A stretch of DNA of 5,816 bases, from assembly GCA_021737445.1 (NCBI GenBank), contig JAIPDY010000212.1, forward strand, positions 1 through 5,816. The letters run 5' to 3'. The first letter of the stretch is position 1. Each line of letters starts with the position of its first letter. The notes under the pieces were generated by a model, which had not been told where the DNA came from, made no database searches, and worked only from the letters and a program-made list of their open reading frames with translations. Shown one piece after another: positions 1 to 5,617 of the stretch. This DNA comes from Desulfotignum sp. GTDB taxonomy: Bacteria > Desulfobacterota > Desulfobacteria > Desulfobacterales > Desulfobacteraceae. The position numbers and the translations under genes are program-made.

Positions 1-669
1 GATGGTGAATTTTTCTCTCAACTCACTGCCCTGGGGAAAGGCGATGCCGTAGGATTGGCCCTGGTACAGAGGGCCCACAACCTTGACTTTGCCTTTTCCC
101 TGGTTCTGGGAATAATACATCAGGGGCGGGGAATCAAAGAAAACCGCATCCACGCCGCCGGTGAGCAGTTCCATGAACAGGTTGTCGGTATTGGGAAACA
201 GTTTGACATCTGTAATATTCTGGGATTTTAAAAAATCAACACTGGTGGTGGCCAGTTTGGTGGCCACTTTTTTGTCTGTAAGATCATCAATGGTCTTTAT
301 GTCGTCGTTGCTCTCCCTAACCAGTATTACCAGACCGGCATCATAGTAAGGGTAGGAAAAATCAACCACCTCTTCCCTTGAAGATTTGATGGTGATACCG
401 GCGATGGCTGCATCAATGCTGTTGGATTGCAGGGCCGGGATAATACCGTTGAAATCCATGGTCTGCCATTTATAGTCAAGCCCCAGATCCTTGGCAATGG
501 CATCAAACAGCTGCACATCAAAACCGGTGAATTCCCCTTTTTCATTTTTGAACTCAAACGGACGGAAATTGGCATCAACTCCCACAATCAGCGGTTTTGC
601 CTGGACAGTTCCCAAAGCGATAAATGAACAGATGATGGCACATAGAAACGATTTGAAAAATCTTGTCAT
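1..669 (-). CDS. GlnH-like amino-acid ABC transporter substrate-binding protein (3' end off window)
   Basis: This is a periplasmic binding protein of family 3 that would deliver a polar amino acid, most likely glutamine, to an inner-membrane ABC importer. The visible 223 residues begin with a Sec signal peptide (Arg3/Lys6, hydrophobic 7-20, VQA cleavage site at 22-24). The family signature GFDVQLF is at 49-55, followed by GIIPALQ at 75-81, AGIT at 90-93 and YGIAFP at 207-212. By alignment from memory with E. coli GlnH, ligand contacts are kept at Asp32, Phe35, Thr93, Arg98, Lys138 and Asp179. The GlnH Gly119 and His156 equivalents are Thr142 and Phe178, so specificity may differ. GlnH is 248 residues, so only about 25 residues should be missing beyond the left edge. 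The ATG at 669 has a strong ribosome binding site. No permease or ATPase gene is visible; they may lie further left on the same strand. The family is certain; the ligand is inferred. Confidence 0.93.
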   Translation of the reverse strand, partial: MTRFFKSFLCAIICSFIALGTVQAKPLIVGVDANFRPFEFKNEKGEFTGFDVQLFDAIAKDLGLDYKWQTMDFNGIIPALQSNSIDAAIAGITIKSSREEVVDFSYPYYDAGLVILVRESNDDIKTIDDLTDKKVATKLATTSVDFLKSQNITDVKLFPNTDNLFMELLTGGVDAVFFDSPPLMYYSQNQGKGKVKVVGPLYQGQSYGIAFPQGSELREKFTI

Positions 670-674
670 TTTTT

Positions 675-680
675 CCTCCT
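675..680 (-). promoter_or_regulatory. Shine-Dalgarno of the binding-protein gene
   Basis: On the minus strand the sequence reads AGGAGG followed by five A and then ATG at 669. This near-ideal site fixes the start codon and therefore the signal peptide. Confidence 0.85.
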
Positions 681-714
681 TCTTTTCGGGTTGTTAAAAA
701 AATCATAAATTGTG

Positions 715-777
715 TGACAATTGTTTTAATGGCATGACAATAATATCTTAAATAAAATCCTTTCTTGATGATTGTCA
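715..777. repeat. TGACAAT heptamer repeats upstream of the binding-protein gene
   Basis: TGACAAT occurs in direct orientation at 715-721 and 735-741, exactly 20 bp apart (about two helical turns). It occurs inverted (ATTGTCA) at 771-777, inside the -35 region. The first copy runs into the palindrome ACAATTGT (717-724). All three copies lie within 110 bp of the start codon, which makes a regulator-binding array plausible. Confidence 0.35.
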
Positions 778-778
778 A
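747..778 (-). promoter_or_regulatory. Candidate promoter of the binding-protein gene
   Basis: A perfect -35 hexamer TTGACA runs from 778 to 773 on the minus strand in a strongly AT-rich stretch. The -10 is ambiguous: TATTTA (754-749, spacer 18) or TTTAAG (752-747, spacer 20), neither close to consensus. A start near 740 would give a leader of about 70 nt before the ATG at 669. The weak -10 would fit a promoter that needs an activator, but that is inference. Confidence 0.45.
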
Positions 779-781
779 GAA
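762..781. repeat. Inverted repeat overlapping the -35 (TTCTTGA-N6-TCAAGAA)
   Basis: Two perfect 7-bp arms (762-768 and 775-781) flank a 6-nt centre. The right arm overlaps the TTGACA -35 element of the leftward gene. This is the geometry expected of a dimeric regulator site, although a chance palindrome in AT-rich DNA is possible. Confidence 0.4.
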
Positions 782-833
782 TTATTTATATTTTATTCAA
801 AATAAAAATAGTAGAAATGCGGTCAGATAAAGG

Positions 834-866
834 TCAGGTCTTCAGATACCCTGAGGATGGTTTTTT
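834..866 (+). terminator. Weak hairpin followed by T6, possible terminator
   Basis: TCAGG (834-838) can pair with CCTGA (850-854) around an 11-nt loop. A run of six T follows at 861-866, 6 nt after the stem. The stem is short and the gap to the T-run is long. No plus-strand gene ends here, so any function is doubtful. Confidence 0.15.
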
Positions 867-887
867 AAGTCATGCGCGTTGATTGAT

Positions 888-1038
888 CCCGGTCCGGGCA
901 ATTTCGGCAGTATGTCTCACATTAAAAGACAACTGTTTCATAAAAAGATGCCAATTATGGCAAGTTTAGCGGTCATATCAAGGATAAACCGGTGCCGGTC
1001 TTTTCGCAGAAGATTGTTGGCGGTCTGTCCGGTGCCGG
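888..1038. repeat. Three CCGG-n-CCGG dyads
   Basis: Three short GC-rich inverted repeats sit in the non-coding interval: CCCGG-T-CCGGG (888-898), ACCGG-TG-CCGGT (988-999) and CCGG-TG-CCGG (1029-1038). The last two share the 10-mer CCGGTGCCGG exactly 40 bp apart. They may be regulator sites or simply reflect GC-rich composition; I see no known family that matches. Confidence 0.35.
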
Positions 1039-1116
1039 GCAACGGTGTAGGTGGCGAAGCCGGTGAAGCAGAGGGCCCCCCCCACTGGTCAAAGGACAAG
1101 AGCAGAGGGTATCAGA

Positions 1117-1133
1117 TCACCATTGAATGGTGA
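1117..1133. promoter_or_regulatory. 17-bp palindrome, candidate operator of the patatin-like gene
   Basis: TCACCATT-G-AATGGTGA is a perfect dyad with 8-bp arms around a single central base. It completely contains the candidate -35 hexamer at 1123-1128, so a bound dimer would block RNA polymerase. The matching regulator is not encoded in the window. The symmetry and position are seen directly; the repressor role is inferred. Confidence 0.55.
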
Positions 1134-1151
1134 AACAGTCAATGCTATAGT
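1123..1151 (+). promoter_or_regulatory. Candidate sigma-70 promoter of the patatin-like gene
   Basis: The elements are -35 TTGAAT (1123-1128), a 17-nt spacer, and -10 TATAGT (1146-1151), with an extended -10 TG at 1143-1144. Four of six and five of six positions match consensus, at the ideal spacing. Transcription would begin near 1158, leaving a leader of roughly 38 nt. A second small dyad, CTGAT-AA-ATCAG (1160-1171), lies at the predicted start of transcription. Confidence 0.55.
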
Positions 1152-1177
1152 ACCGGTCTCTGATAAATCAGGGGAAC

Positions 1178-1183
1178 AGGAGG
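1178..1183 (+). promoter_or_regulatory. Shine-Dalgarno AGGAGG with unusual spacing
   Basis: A consensus AGGAGG lies 12 nt before the GTG start at 1196, longer than usual. Between them is an ATG at 1185 that opens a two-codon frame (ATG GCT TAA, 1185-1193), only 1 nt from the Shine-Dalgarno. The frame of the real gene is closed upstream by TAG at 1148-1150 and has no upstream ATG, so GTG 1196 is the best start. Confidence 0.6.
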
Positions 1184-1195
1184 CATGGCTTAAGC

Positions 1196-2296
1196 GTGGA
1201 CAAAAAAACAGGCAATCTGGTGGTGCTGGCGGGAAAAACCGCCTATGAACATATACAAAAAAACGGGCTGTCTCCGGAGGACATAAGCCTGGTGCTCGGG
1301 GCGTCGGGGGCTGCCAAATGGCTGGTTCTTTACGGCCTGGATACTGCCATCTTCTCTTGCTGGTTCAAGGACCGCAAAGACCCTCTGCATCTTCTGGGCA
1401 CCTCCATCGGTGCCTGGAAATTTGCCGCAGCTGTCCGGAAAAATCCGGTCCAGGCCTTTGATGCCCTGAAAGATGCCTATATTCATCAATACTACCGGGG
1501 AAGGGTGACCCCGGCACAGGTGACCCGTGAATCGGAGCGGATCATGGAGGCGTTTCTTGACAAAACCCGTGTGGATGAGATCCTGTGTCACCCTTTTTTC
1601 CGCATCGCTTTTAGTGCGGTCAGGTGCCGGTATCTGCTGGCTTCCCGGCACAGGGTAGCACAGTTACTGGGCATTTTGGCCGGTGCAGCCGTGAACCGGG
1701 TATCCCGGAGTCTGCAGCGGTTGTACCTGGAAAGGGTTGTGTTTCACCACCCCCAATTTGACATCCGGGACGTGAGTTTCTCTGATTTTCCAACCCGGTT
1801 TGTATCTCTTGGGAAGAAAAATTTTCAGCCGGCCCTTACCGCATCCGGTGCGATTCCCTTTGTCATGGAAGGGGTGACAAACATTGCGGGTGCGCCCCAC
1901 GGCATGTATCGGGATGGTGGAATACTGGATTATCATCCCGTCTTTGCCCTGTCTTCTGACCAAAAAAAATTTATTTTATATCCCCATTTTTATCCCTATA
2001 TAATTCCGGGGTGGTTTGACAAAAAATGTCCACGCCGGCGGGTTACCGGATCAATCACCGACCGGATGATCCTTTTGGCACCTTCTGAAAAATTTGTGGC
2101 GCGCCTCCCCTTTGGCCGTATTCCGGACAGAAAGGATTTCATCCGCTTTCAGGGAGATGATGCCACACGGGTGACCGCCTGGGAGAAAGCTGCTGACATG
2201 GGGCGGGTTCTGGGCGATGTATTTCTTGACATCACGCAGACCGGCCGAATTCAGGACCTGGTCCGGCCCCTGTCTGACATGTCAGGTATCAGATAG
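1196..2296 (+). CDS. Patatin-like phospholipase family protein
   Basis: This is a 366-residue hydrolase of the patatin fold, expected to cleave acyl esters of phospholipids or related lipids with a Ser-Asp dyad. The glycine-rich oxyanion segment GASGAAKW is at 35-42. The nucleophile elbow GTSIG is at 68-72 with Ser70, and the acidic partner is Asp240 in the DGG motif at 240-242, which is followed by ILDYHPVF. The order and spacing of the three motifs are those of a complete patatin domain. I see no signal peptide or clear membrane segment, so it is probably cytoplasmic or peripheral. The start is a GTG behind AGGAGG. The gene has its own promoter with an overlapping palindrome, which suggests regulated expression. 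Its tail overlaps the convergent waaA gene by 15 bp. Substrate unknown; a role in envelope lipid turnover is suggested only by the neighbouring LPS genes. Confidence 0.88.
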   Translation: MDKKTGNLVVLAGKTAYEHIQKNGLSPEDISLVLGASGAAKWLVLYGLDTAIFSCWFKDRKDPLHLLGTSIGAWKFAAAVRKNPVQAFDALKDAYIHQYYRGRVTPAQVTRESERIMEAFLDKTRVDEILCHPFFRIAFSAVRCRYLLASRHRVAQLLGILAGAAVNRVSRSLQRLYLERVVFHHPQFDIRDVSFSDFPTRFVSLGKKNFQPALTASGAIPFVMEGVTNIAGAPHGMYRDGGILDYHPVFALSSDQKKFILYPHFYPYIIPGWFDKKCPRRRVTGSITDRMILLAPSEKFVARLPFGRIPDRKDFIRFQGDDATRVTAWEKAADMGRVLGDVFLDITQTGRIQDLVRPLSDMSGIR

Positions 2297-3574
2297 CGCC
2301 GCCAGAATGGCCTGGCAGGCCATGTCAGCACCGCCGGTCCGGGCAGAGACATAGGCTAACGCTTTTTGCCGGCGTATGTGCCTGTTCCCGGGGTGTATCA
2401 GGTGATGCACCATGGCATCGGCAATCGTCTGCCAGTCCGGTTTTCTTGTCACAAGACCTGTATCAAACACCTCTTTTCCCACCCAGAAAAAATCATCCCA
2501 GAAAGGCCCGGTTACCACAGGTGCCCCCCGGAGAAGTGGTTCCATGAAATTCTGGCCCCCCAGGGGGGCAAGGCTGCCGCCCATGAACACCACATCAGCA
2601 TGGTCAAAAGCGCATCGCATCTCTCCGAACCGGTCCCAGAGGATGATGCCGGGATATGAAAGCGGGGCTGATATCTGTGAGCGAAGGTAAAACCGGTGAC
2701 CGGTTCTTTTGAGTAGCCGTTTCCAGGAGACTATCCTGTGCATGTGCCTGGGGAAAATTGCCACCACCTGGTCCGGGAATTTGTCGAGAATGCGATGGAG
2801 CATCTGAAGAGCCTGCTTTTCCTCCTGGTGGCGTATGGATGCCAGAACAGACACCGGCAGGGGGCAGGGCAAAATTTGAGCCGGCAAAGTCCGTGTCTTT
2901 TCCGGGGGCAGGGTGACGATTGATTCAAATTTGATGTTGGGCATGGTGGAAACCGTTGCCCGGGCAAACACCCTGCGGTACCTGTCAGCATCAGAGCCGG
3001 AAATAGCCAGAATGTGGTTGGGGTAAACCCTGGACCATAATGATCTGGTCAACCGGTAACCACGGCTGCTTTTTTTTGACATGCGGCCGTTCACCACCAG
3101 AATGCGGGTGCGGTTTTGTTTTAGAAAGTACAGCAGGGCCGGCCACAATTCTGTTTCCAGCAGCACCATCACCTTTGGGTTCACCGCTTTCACTGCCGTT
3201 TTGGCCACGGCGGGCATGTCAAAGGGAAACCATGCAAGAGATATGGATACCTGGGGATGGTGGTTGTTTTTTTTCAGTTCTGCGGTTAAAATTTCCATGC
3301 CCTGGTCCGTGGTGGTGGTGATCAACACCTGCACCGGTCTGCCAGGAGTGAGGCGCTGCACCAGACAGGCGGCCAGAAAGGCTTCACCAGCAGATGCCGC
3401 CTGAATCCATATGTCGGCCGGTTCAAGAAAAGCAGCATGGGTTCTGTGAAAAAATGAACCCGCCAGCCTGGGATGTTTTCGTAAAAAAGGCAGGGCAGCG
3501 GTCCAGAGTATATTGTAAAACAGCACAAAATTGGGTATAAAGGCAATTTTTGTCATGGGAATATATGCTCTCAT
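2282..3574 (-). CDS. waaA: 3-deoxy-D-manno-octulosonic acid (Kdo) transferase
   Basis: WaaA (KdtA) transfers Kdo from CMP-Kdo to lipid IVA at the cytoplasmic face of the inner membrane. The 430 residues show an N-terminal hydrophobic anchor (about 9-31) and then the GT-B fold. The acceptor domain has SAGE at 61-64 (Glu64 is the expected catalytic base), TTTT at 87-90, FPFD at 116-119, ETELWP at 140-145 and NGRMSKKS at 162-169. The CMP-Kdo domain has PRHMHR at 275-280, FGEM at 316-319, GGS at 332-334, GGQN at 339-342 and EP at 345-346. Departures from the usual pattern include GGQN instead of GGHN and SIRHQEE where ASTHxGEE is common. Length matches the family. The start is uncertain: ATG 3574 and ATG 3556 both lack a good ribosome binding site. 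The gene is divergent from msbA, which acts after it in the same pathway. Whether it adds one or more Kdo cannot be read from sequence. Confidence 0.93.
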   Translation of the reverse strand: MRAYIPMTKIAFIPNFVLFYNILWTAALPFLRKHPRLAGSFFHRTHAAFLEPADIWIQAASAGEAFLAACLVQRLTPGRPVQVLITTTTDQGMEILTAELKKNNHHPQVSISLAWFPFDMPAVAKTAVKAVNPKVMVLLETELWPALLYFLKQNRTRILVVNGRMSKKSSRGYRLTRSLWSRVYPNHILAISGSDADRYRRVFARATVSTMPNIKFESIVTLPPEKTRTLPAQILPCPLPVSVLASIRHQEEKQALQMLHRILDKFPDQVVAIFPRHMHRIVSWKRLLKRTGHRFYLRSQISAPLSYPGIILWDRFGEMRCAFDHADVVFMGGSLAPLGGQNFMEPLLRGAPVVTGPFWDDFFWVGKEVFDTGLVTRKPDWQTIADAMVHHLIHPGNRHIRRQKALAYVSARTGGADMACQAILAALSDT

Positions 3575-3621
3575 GTTTTTAAATGATTGACAATAGGTCA
3601 GGAACCAAAGATATAAGGTTT
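3557..3621. promoter_or_regulatory. Compact divergent promoter region between waaA and msbA
   Basis: The two outermost possible ATGs (3574 minus, 3583 plus) are only 8 bp apart; the inner ones (3556, 3622) are 65 bp apart. A perfect -35 TTGACA for the plus strand is at 3587-3592, with TATAAG at 3612-3617 (spacer 19) or GATATA at 3610-3615 (spacer 17). Its complement gives TTGTCA on the minus strand, a fair -35 for waaA, but no good minus-strand -10 follows at 16-18 nt. Either promoter for msbA would start transcription within a few bases of ATG 3622, so the message would be leaderless or nearly so. Confidence 0.4.
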
Positions 3622-5403
3622 ATGGATAAAAAATTTGCCGGGTTAACCGGATCACGGCGCACAAAAATACTGGATATGGTATTTCAGTACCGGACCCGCC
3701 TGATCATTGCGGCTCTCTGCATGATCGTGGTGGCAGTGGCCAACGGGGCCATGGCTTTTCTGGTCAAGCCGGTGATTGATGATATTTTCGTTGCCAGAGA
3801 CCGGGACATGCTGATGCTGATTCCGGCCCTGGCCGTGCTGGTATTTTTTCTCAAGGGGATGGGCACCTTTGGATCAGAATACCTGATGAACTATATTGGC
3901 GAGCGTATTATCCGGTTTTTCAGAGATTCTTTGTATGAAAGGATTACAGATCTGCCCCTGGCCTTTATCCACAAAGAAAAAACCGGGGCACTCATGTCCC
4001 GGATTACAAATGACGTGAACATTGTCAAGGGCATGGTGTCCACGGCCGTGGTCAATATATTCAGAGATTTTTTTTCCATTATTGCATTTTTGTTCGTGAT
4101 CTTCTACCGGGACTGGCAGCTGGCCTGCGGTGCATTTATTGTTTTGCCCCTGGCTTTTTACCCAATTTTGATTTTCGGCCGCCGGGTGCGTAAATTTTCC
4201 ACCGGCACCCAGGAAACCATGGCAGAGCTGAATTCATTTCTCCACGAAACCTTTACCGGCAGCAAGATCATCAAAATTTTCAACCTGCAAACCTTTGAAA
4301 AGCAGCGGTTCAGAGAAAAAACCGGCCGCCTGTTCCACCTGGAAATGAAAAAAGTGATTGCCAAGGCCCTGTCCTCTCCGGTCATGGAGTTTCTGGGCGG
4401 CCTGGGCGTTGCCTTTATCATCTGGTTCGGCGGGCTTCGGGTCATCAACGGCACCTCCACGCCGGGGATCTTTTTTTCATTTTTAACCGCGGTCATGATG
4501 CTCTATGATCCGGTGAAAAAAATCTCCAAGCTCAACAACACCATCCAGGAAGGGGCAGCAGCCGCATCCCGGATTTTTGATGTCCTGGAAGAAGACCAGA
4601 CCATAAAAGAGGCCCCTGATCCCCAGGTGCTTTCCGGCAGGGCACTGGATGTGGCGTTTGAAGATGTATGCTTCAGCTATGGTTTTGATGAAGCACCTGC
4701 GTTAAAACATATCAATCTTGCTGCCGAACCCGGTGAGGTGCTGGCCCTGGTGGGCATGAGCGGGGGCGGTAAAACAAGCCTGGTGAACCTTATTCCCCGG
4801 CTCTATGATGTGACATCCGGCCGGGTGACCGTGGGAGGCATCGATGTCAGAGACCTGTCCATCCAATCGCTCCGGGACCATATCTCCATTGTGACCCAGG
4901 AGCCTATTTTGTTTAATGAAACCGTGCAAGACAATATCAGGTACGGCCGTATGGATGCCACTGATGAACAGATCCGGGCCGCGGCAAAAGCCGCCTTTGC
5001 CCATGACTTTATCACCGGGTTTCCCAAAGGCTATGATACCCTGATCGGAGAACTGGGGTCCAGGTTGTCCGGTGGAGAAAAACAGCGCATCTGTATTGCC
5101 AGGGCCCTGATCAAGGACGCCCCTGTGCTGATTCTGGATGAGGCCACCTCGGCCCTGGATTCCCAGGCGGAGCAGGTGGTGCAAAAAGCCCTGGAAAATT
5201 TGATGAAAGGCCGGACCTCCTTTGTTATTGCACACCGGCTGTCCACCATCGATTATGCCTCCCGCATCATTTTGCTGAAAAACGGAACCATTGTGGAGCA
5301 GGGGACCTGGGACCAGCTCATGGCCAGCAAAGGGGTGTTCTATAACCTGGCTGTGCTGCAGACCGCACCGGGGGGCCAGAATGACGCTCCTGAGACACGC
5401 TGA
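3622..5403 (+). CDS. msbA: Lipid A export ABC transporter, permease-ATPase fusion MsbA
   Basis: MsbA is a homodimeric half-transporter that flips core-lipid A from the inner to the outer leaflet of the inner membrane using ATP. In the 593-residue form, six transmembrane helices fall at about 27-48, 64-82, 144-162, 167-186, 257-274 and 282-297. The ATPase domain is complete: Walker A GMSGGGKT at 378-385 (Lys384), Q-loop Gln426, signature LSGGE at 482-486, Walker B LILDE ending Asp506-Glu507, D-loop SALD at 510-513 and H-loop His538. E. coli MsbA has 582 residues. The frame is open to ATG 3583 (606 residues). I prefer ATG 3622 because AAGG precedes it by 3 nt, the N-terminal arm then matches E. 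coli in length, and a TTGACA box lies between the two ATGs. Divergent neighbour waaA supports the MsbA assignment over a general drug exporter; substrate is still inferred. Confidence 0.92.
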   Translation: MDKKFAGLTGSRRTKILDMVFQYRTRLIIAALCMIVVAVANGAMAFLVKPVIDDIFVARDRDMLMLIPALAVLVFFLKGMGTFGSEYLMNYIGERIIRFFRDSLYERITDLPLAFIHKEKTGALMSRITNDVNIVKGMVSTAVVNIFRDFFSIIAFLFVIFYRDWQLACGAFIVLPLAFYPILIFGRRVRKFSTGTQETMAELNSFLHETFTGSKIIKIFNLQTFEKQRFREKTGRLFHLEMKKVIAKALSSPVMEFLGGLGVAFIIWFGGLRVINGTSTPGIFFSFLTAVMMLYDPVKKISKLNNTIQEGAAAASRIFDVLEEDQTIKEAPDPQVLSGRALDVAFEDVCFSYGFDEAPALKHINLAAEPGEVLALVGMSGGGKTSLVNLIPRLYDVTSGRVTVGGIDVRDLSIQSLRDHISIVTQEPILFNETVQDNIRYGRMDATDEQIRAAAKAAFAHDFITGFPKGYDTLIGELGSRLSGGEKQRICIARALIKDAPVLILDEATSALDSQAEQVVQKALENLMKGRTSFVIAHRLSTIDYASRIILLKNGTIVEQGTWDQLMASKGVFYNLAVLQTAPGGQNDAPETR

Positions 5404-5431
5404 TTAATCTAAATCATAATGCTGAAACCAT

Positions 5432-5437
5432 AAGGAG
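5432..5437 (+). promoter_or_regulatory. Shine-Dalgarno of the Trm112-type gene
   Basis: AAGGAG sits 6 nt before the ATG at 5444 in the 40-nt gap after msbA. There is no hairpin or T-run in the gap, so the gene is probably read from the msbA transcript. Confidence 0.8.
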
Positions 5438-5443
5438 AAAAAA

Positions 5444-5617
5444 ATGGGTATTTCCAAAGAACTGCTGGAAATTCTGGTCTGTCCCAAATGCAAGGGCCAG
5501 ATTGCACTGACTGAAAAACAGGACGGGCTGGTGTGTGATACCTGCTGCCTGATGTATGAAATAAAAGATGATATCCCGGTCATGCTTGTGGAAGAGGCAA
5601 AATCTGTTAAAAAATGA
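5444..5617 (+). CDS. Trm112 family small zinc-binding protein (YcaR-like)
   Basis: This 57-residue protein has the Trm112 layout. It starts with a short helix (KELLEILV, 5-12), then CPKC at 13-16, a beta hairpin, CDTC at 31-34 and the characteristic IPVML strand at 44-48. Cys13, Cys16, Cys31 and Cys34 would bind one zinc; Cys35 is an extra cysteine next to the second pair. Eukaryotic and archaeal Trm112 proteins activate methyltransferases. The bacterial YcaR type is poorly understood. In E. coli ycaR lies in the msbA-lpxK-ycaR-kdsB cluster, so its position 40 bp after msbA is a recurring association. A strong ribosome binding site supports the start. The last codons overlap the next gene. 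The family is clear; the partner protein is unknown. Confidence 0.9.
   Translation: MGISKELLEILVCPKCKGQIALTEKQDGLVCDTCCLMYEIKDDIPVMLVEEAKSVKK

Larger units (their letters stand above)
670..1195. other. 526-bp intergenic region between divergent genes
   Basis: No convincing gene is present on either strand. The left third (about 690-815) is very AT-rich and holds the leftward promoter signals. From about 870 the GC content rises; CCGG dyads, an uninterrupted run of eight C (1076-1083) and several short palindromes occur there. The right end holds a promoter and ribosome binding site for the rightward gene. Open frames at 879-1133 (plus) and in the opposite strand lack ribosome binding sites and recognisable protein sequence. 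A decayed gene or an unrecognised RNA cannot be excluded for 870-1110. Confidence 0.7.

Noticed and set aside
789..804. AT-only hairpin TATTTT-ATTC-AAAATA
   Set aside because: Such short AT palindromes are expected in DNA of this composition and would be unstable as RNA.
1076..1083. Run of eight C as a sequencing error or phase-variation tract
   Set aside because: It lies in non-coding DNA with no frame that a length change would restore, and neither explanation can be supported from one sequence.
1044..1110. Resemblance to a cobalamin riboswitch core (GAAGCCGGTGAA, then C-rich stretch and ACTGG)
   Set aside because: The second half of the core stem and a recognisable B12 box are missing, and no cobalamin or corrinoid gene follows. 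The match is too short to call.
960..1110. Minus-strand open stretch reading TGQTANNLLRKDRHRF and onward, possibly a gene remnant
   Set aside because: No start or ribosome binding site and no family that I recognise; interrupted on both sides. It is mentioned only as a possible relic.
879..1133. 84-codon open frame on the plus strand in the intergenic region
   Set aside because: TTG start without a ribosome binding site, no recognisable protein sequence, and it would run across the promoter and palindrome of the next gene.
1190..1651. 153-codon open frame opposite the patatin-like gene
   Set aside because: Antisense to the catalytic motifs GASGAAKW and GTSIG, with low-quality sequence; a shadow.
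3586..3593. TTGACAAT shared with the promoter region at 771-778, suggesting a common regulon
   Set aside because: The match is mostly the generic -35 hexamer TTGACA and is expected by chance among promoters.
4702..5235. 177-codon open frame opposite the msbA ATPase domain
   Set aside because: It lies wholly antisense to highly conserved Walker and signature motifs and has no protein-like features; a reading-frame shadow.
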